From: an uncultured Verrucomicrobiota bacterium
Lineage (GTDB): Bacteria > Verrucomicrobiota > Verrucomicrobiia > Opitutales > Seribacteraceae
Direction: 5' to 3'
Length of the DNA stretch: 55,935 bases
Assembly: GCA_902569115.1 (NCBI GenBank)
Contig: CACFTI010000012.1
Coordinates: 1 to 55,935, forward strand
Part shown: in pieces, positions 35,941 through 44,335 of the stretch
Layout: every line of letters begins with the position of its first letter
Position numbering within the stretch: position 1 is the first letter of the stretch
Position numbers and translations under genes: made by a program
Notes under the pieces: model-generated
Told to the model about the DNA's origin: nothing
Database searches by the model: none
The model's input: only the letters and a program-made list of their open reading frames with translations

Positions 35941-38406
35941 TTGACAACTAAAGCCTCCTACCAAAGGGCCCGAAAAAAGGCTGAACAATATTTCCATGAC
36001 CGTAGCTGGAAGCCTTTCCCTTTTCAAAAGGAAGCATGGAAAAGCTATGCCGAAGGAAAATCGGGATTGGTCCATGCCCCGACCGGCACCGGAAAAACCT
36101 ATGCCGTCTGGACGCCTACCCTGCTGGAATGGATGTCCGAACAAAAGGGCAAGGCAATGACGAAACGGGCACCCCAATTGCGGGTGCTTTGGCTCACTCC
36201 ACTGCGGGCACTCGTCGAGGACACGACCCGTACGCTCGAAGAATTAAGTGAAGGACTTGAACTCCCGTGGACTATTCAATCTAGGACTGGAGACACCTCA
36301 GGCTCCGTTAAAGCCAAACAAAGAAAGAAATACCCATCCTGCCTCGTAACGACCCCGGAAAGTCTTTCCCTGCTATTATCCTATCCTGAAACGAAAGAGG
36401 CGTTCTCAGATCTTCGTGCGGTGATTGTGGATGAATGGCATGAATTACTTTCCAGCAAGCGGGGTACGCAAACTGAACTCTGTCTTGCCAGGCTGCGAAA
36501 ATGGAATCCAGAACTTAAGACTTGGGGACTTTCCGCGACGTTGGGGAACCTGGATACGGCTCTCTCAACTCTTGTCGGTTCCCACGAGAACAGCGTTTTG
36601 ATCAATGGGGATTTAAAGAAGAAATTTGTGGTAAAAACGATTATCCCCAAAGATATGGAAAAGTTTCCCTGGGCCGGCCATCTGGGCGGCAAGCTGGTCG
36701 AAGAAGTCGCCAAGCAGATCGAAAAGGCACAAACCACTTTAGTCTTCACCAATGTTCGATCGCAGACCGAATACTGGTATCACGCGTTGGTCTCTGTTCG
36801 GCCAAAGTGGGGTGATGAGCTTGGCATTCATCATGGATCGTTGGATCGCAAGGATCGCACCGAGGTGGAGAACCGATTACGCACAGGACAAATCAAAGCG
36901 GTCGTCTGTACCAGCAGCCTGGACCTTGGGGTGGATTTTTCTCCAGTTGAACAGGTCATTCAAATCGGGGGTCCCAAAGGGGTTGCCCGCCTTTTGCAAC
37001 GAGCCGGCAGATGCGGACACCAACCAGGTGCAATTAGCCGGGTATTCTGTGTGCCCACTCAGGCAATGGAACTGGTCGAATATGCGGCTGCCCGCGAAGC
37101 CATGGAAGCCAGGAAGATTGAACAAAGAGAACCTTTACGGGCTCCCCTTGATCTTTTAGCCCAGCATCTGATCACCCTGGCTCTCGGTGGTGGTTTTTCG
37201 GAGAAAGAGGCATTGCAGGAAGTTCGGACTGCCTGGTCATACCGAGATCTGTCGGAAGAGGAATGGAGTTGGACGCTCGATTTTGTGATCCGGGGAGGAA
37301 ATACCCTGCGAGCTTATGATCAGTTTAAACGGGTAGTCGTCAAAAACGGAATTCACTGCGTGGAATCAAAAATCATCGGGCGATTTCATCGGATGTCCAT
37401 TGGCACCATAACCAGTGATCAGGCCATTACAGTTAAATTCAAGACTGGAAAGACCCTTGGAACCATCGAGGAATCCTTCATTTCAAGGATCAATCCAAAG
37501 TCCAACTTCTACTTCTCCGGCAAACTCTTACGATTGGAACGGGTCCGAGACCTTACCGCCATTGTATCGATAGCCAAAGCCGGCAAGGGTGCGATACCGG
37601 TATGGGGAGGAGGGAAATCTCCCTTATCCTCAGAACTCTCTATCGCAGTTCGCGAAAAACTGATGCAGGCAAAGACGGGAAGTTGTAAAGAACCTGAAAT
37701 GAAAGCGATTGCCCCGACCCTTTCGATTCAGGACAAAAATTCGACTCTACCCGAACAAAATCAGTTTTTAATTGAAAAGACCGTTACCAAAGAAGGTGTT
37801 AACTGGTTTCTTTTCCCCTTTGCCGGCAGGTTGGCCAATGAAGGTTTGGCCGCCTTGGTCAGTTATCGTATGTCGAAGATTATTCCGATGAGCTTATCTG
37901 TTTCATTCAATGACTACGGTTTCCACCTATGCTCGAATGAAGATCTTGATCTCAGTGAAAAAAAATGGCGGGAATTGCTCAACCCGGAAAAGCTGATCGA
38001 TGAACTGCTCGACTGTATGAATTTGAGTGAGATGGCCAAAAGGCAGTTCAGGGAAGTGGCCCGGGTGGCGGGATTGATTTTTCAGGGATTTCCGGGTGCT
38101 CAAAAGTCTGCAAGGCAGGTACAGGCGTCCGGAGGACTTTTCTTTGATGTGTTTTCGAAATACGATCCGGAGAACCTGCTACTTACACAGTCACGGAGAG
38201 AAGTTCTGGAAAGACAGCTTGAAGTCGAACGAATCCTTTCCAAACTTCAGGAAATAAAAAGTCAGGACTTGATCATTAATTATCCGGGTAGACTCACCCC
38301 CTTTGCGTTCCCCTTATGGGCGGAATCCCTCCGCACACAGGTGAGCACGGAATCCTGGGGGGACCGGGTTCGAAAGATGGCAGAAGAATTGGAACAGACT
38401 AATTAA
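35941..38406 (+). CDS. Lhr-like ligase-associated DEXH-box DNA helicase
   Basis: An 821-aa superfamily 2 helicase. It has Walker A 'APTGTGKT' (46-53), motif Ia 'WLTPLRALVED', 'TTPESLSLLLS', the DEXH box 'VDEWHEL' near 164, 'GLSATLGN', 'TLVFTNVRSQTE', 'CTSSLDLGVDF' and 'QRAGRCGHQPGA' (motif VI), then the Lhr-core winged-helix and beta-barrel region. This is the short Lhr type usually encoded with an ATP-dependent ligase, an Lexo-type exonuclease and PdeM; here only PdeM is present. The start is TTG 35941; no ATG is available before the helicase motifs, and ATT 35938 is the only nearby rival. Confidence 0.92.
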   Translation: MTTKASYQRARKKAEQYFHDRSWKPFPFQKEAWKSYAEGKSGLVHAPTGTGKTYAVWTPTLLEWMSEQKGKAMTKRAPQLRVLWLTPLRALVEDTTRTLEELSEGLELPWTIQSRTGDTSGSVKAKQRKKYPSCLVTTPESLSLLLSYPETKEAFSDLRAVIVDEWHELLSSKRGTQTELCLARLRKWNPELKTWGLSATLGNLDTALSTLVGSHENSVLINGDLKKKFVVKTIIPKDMEKFPWAGHLGGKLVEEVAKQIEKAQTTLVFTNVRSQTEYWYHALVSVRPKWGDELGIHHGSLDRKDRTEVENRLRTGQIKAVVCTSSLDLGVDFSPVEQVIQIGGPKGVARLLQRAGRCGHQPGAISRVFCVPTQAMELVEYAAAREAMEARKIEQREPLRAPLDLLAQHLITLALGGGFSEKEALQEVRTAWSYRDLSEEEWSWTLDFVIRGGNTLRAYDQFKRVVVKNGIHCVESKIIGRFHRMSIGTITSDQAITVKFKTGKTLGTIEESFISRINPKSNFYFSGKLLRLERVRDLTAIVSIAKAGKGAIPVWGGGKSPLSSELSIAVREKLMQAKTGSCKEPEMKAIAPTLSIQDKNSTLPEQNQFLIEKTVTKEGVNWFLFPFAGRLANEGLAALVSYRMSKIIPMSLSVSFNDYGFHLCSNEDLDLSEKKWRELLNPEKLIDELLDCMNLSEMAKRQFREVARVAGLIFQGFPGAQKSARQVQASGGLFFDVFSKYDPENLLLTQSRREVLERQLEVERILSKLQEIKSQDLIINYPGRLTPFAFPLWAESLRTQVSTESWGDRVRKMAEELEQTN

Positions 38407-38410
38407 ACCG

Positions 38411-39103
38411 ATGGTCACTCCTTCACAACAGATGATTGAAATACAATGGCAGGGCGAAAAGCTTCACCTTCTCGCACAGAAGGGATTATTTTGGCCGGAG
38501 GAAAAAGCCCTTTTTGTGGCTGATCCTCATTTTGGGAAAGCGGCCACCTTTCGAAAAGTCGGGATACCTGTACCCGAGCACACCACCGAGGATGACTGTG
38601 CAAGGTTGTTGCAGATGCTCGAACAAACGCAGGCCAGTCGGCTGGTTTTTCTCGGCGATTTCCTTCACGCGCGTCAGGGAAAAACCGATCCTGTACGAAC
38701 GCTTCTATTTCAATGGCGAGAAGCTTGTGCAAGTGTGGAGATTGTTCTTATTCGTGGTAATCATGATTTAAAATCTGGTGATCCATGGGCAGAACTCTCG
38801 ATCAAGTGTCATGGGGAGCCTTTTCTGATTAAACATTTAAATTGTCGCCACCATCCATCAGACAAAGAAAATACCCCATTCTTGGCGGGTCACATCCATC
38901 CGGGCTATTCAATCAAAGGGATGGGACGAAGTAGCGTACGGGCTGCTTGTTTTTGGGTGAGAAGAGAAAGTATTATCCTGCCCGCATTTGGTTCCTTCAC
39001 AGGGCTGAAGAATATCAGACCCAACCCGGAAGATAAAATCTACCTATCCAATGATCAGGAAATCGTTGAAGTAGGAATTCCAAAACTAGGTCCAAAATTT
39101 TAA
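38411..39103 (+). CDS. pdeM: ligase-associated metallophosphoesterase PdeM
   Basis: A 230-aa calcineurin-like phosphoesterase with 'VADPHFGKAATFRKVGIPVP' near 37-56 (D38, H40), 'FLGDFLHAR', 'LIRGNHD', and 'LAGHIHPGYS', the pattern of PdeM from the Lhr/ligase DNA-repair set. It starts 4 bases after the helicase stop; ATG 38432 is an in-frame alternative. In the known set PdeM is thought to process DNA or RNA ends. The ligase and exonuclease partners are not in this window. Confidence 0.9.
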   Translation: MVTPSQQMIEIQWQGEKLHLLAQKGLFWPEEKALFVADPHFGKAATFRKVGIPVPEHTTEDDCARLLQMLEQTQASRLVFLGDFLHARQGKTDPVRTLLFQWREACASVEIVLIRGNHDLKSGDPWAELSIKCHGEPFLIKHLNCRHHPSDKENTPFLAGHIHPGYSIKGMGRSSVRAACFWVRRESIILPAFGSFTGLKNIRPNPEDKIYLSNDQEIVEVGIPKLGPKF

Positions 39104-39160
39104 CTTCAAGCTAAAGCCTTGACTAAACACGATCATTTTAGATGATAAGAACCATAATCA

Positions 39161-39175
39161 TGAGCAAATTGCTCA
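39161..39175. promoter_or_regulatory. palindrome upstream of the Cys-rich lipoprotein gene
   Basis: TGAGCAA-A-TTGCTCA is a perfect 7+7 palindrome ending 21 bases before the lipoprotein ATG. A TTGACT (39119-39124) followed 16 bases later by GATGAT (39141-39146) could be its promoter, which would put the palindrome at or just after the transcription start, a usual repressor position. The regulator is unknown. Confidence 0.45.
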
Positions 39176-39196
39176 CAACTATACTTATACTAAAAC

Positions 39197-39343
39197 ATGA
39201 AATACTTACTCTCTATTCTTGGAATCATTTCTATTGGATTGTTTGCTTCCTGCGGTGGTGCTGCCGAAGCAGAATGCTGTGGTGCAGACGGTGAATGCTG
39301 CTCGGGCGATCATGATCACAACGAAGGTAACGCTTCCGAGTAA
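39197..39343 (+). CDS. 48-aa Cys/His-rich lipoprotein
   Basis: ATG 39197 opens 48 codons to TAA 39341-39343. Residues 1-18 form a lipoprotein signal with lipobox 'LFASC' (Cys19). The mature part is tiny, and has two CC pairs ('ECCGADGECC') followed by 'SGDHDHNEG', so it looks made to bind a metal ion. It has its own palindrome and promoter-like sequence upstream and a terminator 43 bases downstream, so it is a self-contained unit next to the repair operon. I do not recognise the family. At under 60 residues it is easily missed. Confidence 0.72.
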   Translation: MKYLLSILGIISIGLFASCGGAAEAECCGADGECCSGDHDHNEGNASE

Positions 39344-39385
39344 TTCGATCCGAAACGATTTATCTCGTCTTTGACGAGTTCAAGA

Positions 39386-39412
39386 AAGCCTGGGTTCTCC
39401 CAGGCTTTTTTG
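39386..39412 (+). terminator. rho-independent terminator after the Cys-rich lipoprotein
   Basis: AAGCCTGGG-TTCT-CCCAGGCTT forms a perfect 9-base-pair stem with a 4-base loop (39386-39407), followed by TTTT. It lies 43 bases past the lipoprotein stop on the plus strand. Confidence 0.9.
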
Positions 39413-39441
39413 TTGCCTACTGAAATTTGCTCTCATTCATC

Positions 39442-39690
39442 ATGGGAATAGAAAATTTCCTTATGAAAGATCCAATCACCCACATCAGTGTATATGAACC
39501 AACCGATAAAAACACTGGTGCGGAAGTATCCTTCTCCACTAATAGCAGCCGAAAGTCGTTCCATTTACCCAAACCACCTGACCCTAAATCAATCCGCCCC
39601 ATGGCTATTGAATCCTTTGCAATGGATCCGCAGACCTATTACGAGTGGATGAATGCATGTGAAGAATATTGTAAAGGTTCCAAAAGTTAA
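39442..39690 (+). CDS. small hypothetical protein (82 aa)
   Basis: From ATG 39442 the protein has 82 residues; ATG 39463 and TTG 39427 are in-frame alternatives. It is hydrophilic, with 'DPITHISVYEPTDKNTG' near the start and 'MDPQTYYEWMNACEEYCKG' near the end. There is no signal, membrane segment or known motif. It sits after a terminator, so it needs its own promoter. Coding status is moderately supported by length and absence of a competing gene. Confidence 0.45.
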   Translation: MGIENFLMKDPITHISVYEPTDKNTGAEVSFSTNSSRKSFHLPKPPDPKSIRPMAIESFAMDPQTYYEWMNACEEYCKGSKS

Positions 39691-39750
39691 AATTTTCCCC
39701 GTATCATTTTAACATTTTTCTTGTGAAAATCTAAAAAAAGCTATCTTCCT

Positions 39751-40026
39751 ATGGAAATGAAAAGCTCATACGAATTGGCTATGGAAAGAATGGGAGGCGG
39801 TGACAAACCGCTCAACAATGAACAAAAAGCAAAAATTGCAGAAATCGATTCAAAATATAAAGCAAAAATTGCCGAGCGGAAAATATTCCTTGAGAAAAGC
39901 GTTCAGGATGCCTTAGCCAAAGGAAGTCACGAAGAAGCAGAAGAAGCTCGAAAGATTTTAGCCAAAGAAGTAAATAGCCTCGAAGAAAAGGCAGAATCCG
40001 AAAAAGACAAAATCCGCGAAAACTAG
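39751..40026 (+). CDS. small charged coiled-coil protein (91 aa)
   Basis: A 91-aa protein made largely of Lys, Glu and Ala. Residues ~24-90 should form one long helix or coiled coil ('KIAEIDSKYKAKIAERK', 'EEAEEARKILAKEVNSL'). The N-terminus 'SYELAMERMGGGDKPL' looks conserved-like but I know no domain. It ends 2 bases before the convergent DoxX-like gene. Function unknown. Confidence 0.6.
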   Translation: MEMKSSYELAMERMGGGDKPLNNEQKAKIAEIDSKYKAKIAERKIFLEKSVQDALAKGSHEEAEEARKILAKEVNSLEEKAESEKDKIREN

Positions 40027-40028
40027 TT

Positions 40029-40949
40029 CTACGACTTCGCTTTACGGAAACTATTTATGTAAAGCATGGCGAGGGGAATGCCGTAATCCCCCCATCGTTC
40101 AATCCATTCAAAAATATTAACGATCCCCATTCCAGTAACAGTATCCGCCGGTACATATAAAAACTCAGTAAACAGTTTCCAAAACAGGGCCAAAAAGATA
40201 AGGGTCCGAACCGGAGCCAAAAAGATCAATACCCCCAGGGCTAATTCCCCATACCCAATCTGAGTAATAAAAGCTACATCCGCATCAACTCCGATCGATT
40301 GCCAATGATTGATCAACATTTGTTTTTCCACCGCAAAACCGAAACCGCCATGCCCAATTAGTAAAAGGGCTAAACAGGTTTTACATAGAAAGAAAACGGT
40401 ATTGATCGTAGATTCCTTGATTTCCGGCTCCAGATAATTTGAAAATAAATCTTTTCGGGTAATAGCGAACGCACCCCCCATCACCAAGAGCATAAATGGA
40501 GGCCCCCAATTCCCTGCCCTTTCCCAAAATTCCCAGGTTTGCATCTTAGCCACCCGCATCGAGTCCGTGGCCAGTTGAACCACCCACTCTCCATCAATTT
40601 CCACCTTTTCAAGATTCCCAGCTAATGGACGTAAAATAGCAGTCCAAAGAGCCCATAAAAACATCCAAATCAAGATCGCCCGGTTACTACCCCGCAGTAG
40701 AAGAATAGCCATCAAAATATCGAATGCGCCAATGAGCGGTTGCATAGACCAGGCAATTTCAGGCTCGATTCCCTGTGAGGCAAAGAAAGGCAACCATCCG
40801 GATTTAGTAATCAAACCCCATGTACCGTGCCCGATAAAACACAAGGCAGCCGTAATCCTTAATGTCCAATGAAGTTGTCTCTGTAAAATCTTCTTGTCTC
40901 CAGAGTGTGAACTAAAGAGACCATGCAAAAAATAATCTTTGGCTGTCAT
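40029..40949 (-). CDS. tandemly duplicated DoxX-like membrane protein
   Basis: A 306-aa integral membrane protein with two copies of a four-helix DoxX-like unit. Copy 1 (~28-157) has 'FIGHGTWGL' (38-46), 'QGIEPEIAWSMQPLIGAFD' and 'WERAGNWGPPFMLL'. Copy 2 (~187-297) has 'LIGHGGFGF' (197-205), 'SIGVDADVAFITQIGYGE' and 'IERWGDYGIPLAML'. The matching order shows an internal duplication. DoxX relatives work with quinone or thiosulfate oxidation, but function here is unknown. It is divergent from the porin gene with a 48-base gap. Confidence 0.75.
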   Translation of the reverse strand: MTAKDYFLHGLFSSHSGDKKILQRQLHWTLRITAALCFIGHGTWGLITKSGWLPFFASQGIEPEIAWSMQPLIGAFDILMAILLLRGSNRAILIWMFLWALWTAILRPLAGNLEKVEIDGEWVVQLATDSMRVAKMQTWEFWERAGNWGPPFMLLVMGGAFAITRKDLFSNYLEPEIKESTINTVFFLCKTCLALLLIGHGGFGFAVEKQMLINHWQSIGVDADVAFITQIGYGELALGVLIFLAPVRTLIFLALFWKLFTEFLYVPADTVTGMGIVNIFEWIERWGDYGIPLAMLYINSFRKAKS

Positions 40950-40997
40950 CTCATCATGCTGATTGACCGACCTCCATTAGGCAATTAGGAAATACTC

Positions 40998-42233
40998 ATG
41001 CTTTGCCTAAATTTTAAGACATTATCCCTTTGCTCCCCCATCCTTATTCTTTCTCACATAGTTGGGTTTGCCCAGCTTAGTGATGAATTTTGCAAAGACT
41101 TAAAAAAATTTGGTGAATTTTACGAAAACCCTGATTCTTCAGGTCTGCAACAGGCAGAACTTTTCCTGTCTTATCAGCACCAAATTGGTCATATCGATGG
41201 CACGGATCAGACCGGAAAGGCATTCGACGATTCTTTTGAAGAATTCAGAAGATTTTGGATGGGATTAACCGGAAAATTTGGTACCTACTGGAAGTTCAAA
41301 GTTGTCAGCCAATTATCCAACGACCGAAACGCCTACCCAGGGGACTACCGGCAGTGGGGACATGAAACTTTTCGTGCCGCGAATATCACCTTCGATGCCG
41401 ATCAGTTTTGGCAAATCGAGGGCCTCGATGCACTTCAATTTGGGTATGGCCGAAGAACTGGTCGTATGGCGGATGAATGGCAAAGATCTTCCACCGTAAT
41501 CAATTGCCTTGAACGCTCCTCTTTTGCCAATAAATTATGGCTTTACGACAAAAAAAAGGGCAACCCATTGGCCGCCTGGGTGAAATGGACTTCTGGTAAG
41601 CATACTTTTGATACCGCGGTTTTTTCCAGCACCTATGATGACTACATTGGCGGTTGGGAAGACAGCAAAATTTACTACGGATCCTGGTTGGGCGACTTTT
41701 CGGAAGGAAGTTCCTACGAATTACTCGAGTACTGGATTTCGTATTACAAGCAGGATGGCTCTGCCGAAGAGGATCGTCTCGCTGGTGGGAACGAATGGGC
41801 GTTGTCTCTTGTAAACCGAGTTGGTGCCGGTCCATGGGCCGTGCATAGTACCCTGGCGTTTGGAGACAATGGCGATCAGACAAACCCCAATCGGGAAGGC
41901 GACTTTGGAGGAATCGTACTTATGCCCATGTACTGGCTCAAAGATGAGAAACTTAAGTTAGTTGGAAGATACCTGTATCAAAAAGCTGACCAAACTAAGG
42001 GGCTTAAATTGAACAGTCGATACGCACCCCTTGCGGATGCTCGCAACTCTTCCATTGATTTAAATAACGGGCGTGGAGATGAACATCAGGCAGTTTACCT
42101 GGGGCTCAACTACTACCTCTGCGGTGAAAACCTTAAGGTGATCAGTGGAATTCAGCATGACGAATTGAAATCAACTGGTTTCACTCAATACCGTGGATGG
42201 ACGATTGGCTCGAGTATACGCCTTTGGTTCTAA
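40998..42233 (+). CDS. OprO/OprP-like outer-membrane porin
   Basis: A 411-aa protein with a signal peptide (1-25, cut near 'GFA-Q') and a beta-barrel composition of alternating aromatic strands. 'YQHQIGHIDGTDQTG', 'GYGRRTGRMADEWQRSS' and the C-terminal 'SSIRLWF' (terminal Phe) fit phosphate-selective porin or alginate-export-like barrels. It gives anion or sugar passage across the outer membrane. Its stop codon overlaps that of the convergent FAD oxidase (42230-42233). Confidence 0.78.
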   Translation: MLCLNFKTLSLCSPILILSHIVGFAQLSDEFCKDLKKFGEFYENPDSSGLQQAELFLSYQHQIGHIDGTDQTGKAFDDSFEEFRRFWMGLTGKFGTYWKFKVVSQLSNDRNAYPGDYRQWGHETFRAANITFDADQFWQIEGLDALQFGYGRRTGRMADEWQRSSTVINCLERSSFANKLWLYDKKKGNPLAAWVKWTSGKHTFDTAVFSSTYDDYIGGWEDSKIYYGSWLGDFSEGSSYELLEYWISYYKQDGSAEEDRLAGGNEWALSLVNRVGAGPWAVHSTLAFGDNGDQTNPNREGDFGGIVLMPMYWLKDEKLKLVGRYLYQKADQTKGLKLNSRYAPLADARNSSIDLNNGRGDEHQAVYLGLNYYLCGENLKVISGIQHDELKSTGFTQYRGWTIGSSIRLWF

Positions 42234-43702
42234 CGATACTGCTTATAAAATCCACTGCTGAAGATTTCCTGTGGGTCTAATTCTTTTTTCTTAGCCAGGA
42301 ACCTCGAAAAGTCTGGATAACCTCTCCTGATTTGTTCAGGAGTAGCAAAATTACGGTAAGGTAGGTAAAAAGTTCCTCCCAGACTGTCAGCTAAGTCAAT
42401 CAGTTGACTTGCCATCTTTGAAATCCCTTTCTCGGCGTCAATAGTACGATCGATGGTGAAGAGAATTACCAAGCCAAACATATCTTCTCGGGCGTAAGGA
42501 AGAGCTGAATCGACATCTTGGGCAATTTCTCGAACGGTCACATTAAGTAGGCTATCATATTCTTGTTTGATAATTGGAGCGGCCTTTTTCACGAATGTTG
42601 AAAATTGACCCATGGGAACAAAATACTCCAGAAGAAGATCCCGCTTAGATGGATCATGATTCCCAAAAACCTTTGCTGGCTCGCTTAGCAAGCGTGAGCG
42701 AGGAGAAGTTCCGCTTAATTCCCCCCCAAAAGATCTTTCCATCCAATGGCGAAGGGTTTTCCCTCGATTGCTACCTAAAGAAGCACGAAAAATTGCCCGG
42801 GATAATCGGGCTTTTCCATCAATAACATAAGGTTCTGGATTATTTGCGATGTCTGCACCCACAGCACTGTAAATACTCAACCATACAGTTTCAAAAAAAG
42901 ATGCAGGTGCTACCGATAGTCGACCGTAAGCAAGTTCGGCTCCCTCCTCTGTAATCTGCTGCCAAACCCTGGAGAATCGATCGACCGGCACTTCCTGACT
43001 CGATGAATGAAGGACCCTGTTAGGGACTGGTCTTATCCATGCCTCGAGGATAACGCCAAATAAACCATATCCACCGAGCACATGGCGAAAAAGCTCGGTA
43101 TTCTTTGTTCTTGAACAAATTTGAATTTCGCCATCCACCGTGAGAACAGAAATTTTGTTCACGCTGGAAGATACAGGAGGCCGCCCCGGTTGCCAACCAT
43201 GAGCATTGACACTGAGCGTTCCTCCTACCGAAAAATCAGAATTGCTTTGCATAATCTCAACTGTCATCCCTAACTCTGCCAAAAAATCAATTACCTGAAA
43301 CCAACGGGCACCTGCCTGTACTTTCAATAAACTACCATTCATTTCCATGGCATTCATGGGAAGCGTATTCAGTAAAATAGCACCCTCCTGAAAAGATTGC
43401 TGACCCATTGAGTGCCGAGCACCCATCGGCATAACTTTGAATCCATCAATCTTGGCACGTGCCAGAGCATTCCTTACGAGTAAAATTGATTTATTCAAGT
43501 CAGATGTAAGCTCAATTATACCTCGATGCTCGACTCGATTAATCTTACTTGCATCATCCACATCACTCTCATTTAGAAGAATGGAAGGTTCTCCTGACCT
43601 GTCTGTTATGTAAAATTTGGCTACTCGTAACCCCGGGTACAAAAACCAAAAAAGGTAAATAAGGATGCAAACACCTACACTTTTAAATAATAACTTTTTC
43701 AA
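42230..43702 (-). CDS. membrane-anchored FAD-linked oxidase (PCMH type)
   Basis: A 490-aa protein with an N-terminal membrane anchor (residues 5-25, uncleaved-looking). The FAD-binding PCMH domain shows 'GFKVMPMGARHSMGQQSF', 'VQAGARWFQVIDFL' and 'SNSDFSVGGTLSVNAHGWQ' at ~85-180. The C-terminal cap ends 'RRGYPDFSRFLAKKKELDPQEIF', as in sugar-lactone and aldonolactone oxidases. It probably oxidises a sugar or polyol on the periplasmic face. It is the last gene of a three-gene minus-strand run (37-base gap). Confidence 0.85.
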   Translation of the reverse strand: MKKLLFKSVGVCILIYLFWFLYPGLRVAKFYITDRSGEPSILLNESDVDDASKINRVEHRGIIELTSDLNKSILLVRNALARAKIDGFKVMPMGARHSMGQQSFQEGAILLNTLPMNAMEMNGSLLKVQAGARWFQVIDFLAELGMTVEIMQSNSDFSVGGTLSVNAHGWQPGRPPVSSSVNKISVLTVDGEIQICSRTKNTELFRHVLGGYGLFGVILEAWIRPVPNRVLHSSSQEVPVDRFSRVWQQITEEGAELAYGRLSVAPASFFETVWLSIYSAVGADIANNPEPYVIDGKARLSRAIFRASLGSNRGKTLRHWMERSFGGELSGTSPRSRLLSEPAKVFGNHDPSKRDLLLEYFVPMGQFSTFVKKAAPIIKQEYDSLLNVTVREIAQDVDSALPYAREDMFGLVILFTIDRTIDAEKGISKMASQLIDLADSLGGTFYLPYRNFATPEQIRRGYPDFSRFLAKKKELDPQEIFSSGFYKQYR

Positions 43703-43739
43703 ACAAGGACTTTTGGCTCGAAAAAAGAAAAATTAAATT

Positions 43740-44279
43740 TCAGGTCATCATCGTGCCAGACGCGTCATAGACTAATCGCCGAGGGGGAAAAAGCTCTAAA
43801 CCGTAAGTGTGATTGATCAGAAGCAACCAATTCTCAGGCCACTTCTTTTGATGTGGATTGGAGATTCCATGACACCCAAAGTCTTTGGAATTGGTGTGAA
43901 AAAGAAAAAAATGATCGGCGTGAATATCGTCCTCCAAATCATTGGTAAATTCATCAAAATTCAGGTGATCAAGGAGTCTTATTGTCGGACTGTCTGCATC
44001 TATATAAGAAGAGGAAATTTCAACTGGAGGAAAATGCATATTCTCGCTATTGCCTGACTCGTGATTCAAAAAACTTTCCCTGAAGGATTGCAGAAAGCGG
44101 GTCACCCGTAAACGATACCTGAAGCCACAATTATTAACATCAACCACAGTCTCTCTACCTTTAGCAGGTAACCGAACCAAACGAACTAGTGTATCTCCTG
44201 AAGCAGGTTCAGGTAAGTTCATGTAAGCAGATATTTTTGCTACTTGTTCTTCCAGTCTATGAGGAAATGATCTATGCAT
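43740..44279 (-). CDS. unknown protein (179 aa) between kinase and FAD oxidase
   Basis: A 179-aa soluble protein, no signal or membrane segment. It contains His-rich spots ('DDIHADHFFLFHTNSKDFGCHG', shown in two parts near 122-143) and a 'LLLINHTYGLELFPPRRLVYD' end that looks like a folded beta domain. I recognise no family. Its place between a NahK-like kinase and an FAD oxidase (56- and 37-base gaps) suggests one operon and a sugar-related role, but that is context only. Confidence 0.6.
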   Translation of the reverse strand: MHRSFPHRLEEQVAKISAYMNLPEPASGDTLVRLVRLPAKGRETVVDVNNCGFRYRLRVTRFLQSFRESFLNHESGNSENMHFPPVEISSSYIDADSPTIRLLDHLNFDEFTNDLEDDIHADHFFLFHTNSKDFGCHGISNPHQKKWPENWLLLINHTYGLELFPPRRLVYDASGTMMT

Positions 44280-44335
44280 TCAATCGGCATAAAGCAGAAA
44301 ATGTGCCACTCAAAAAGCGAATTATTACAAATCGA

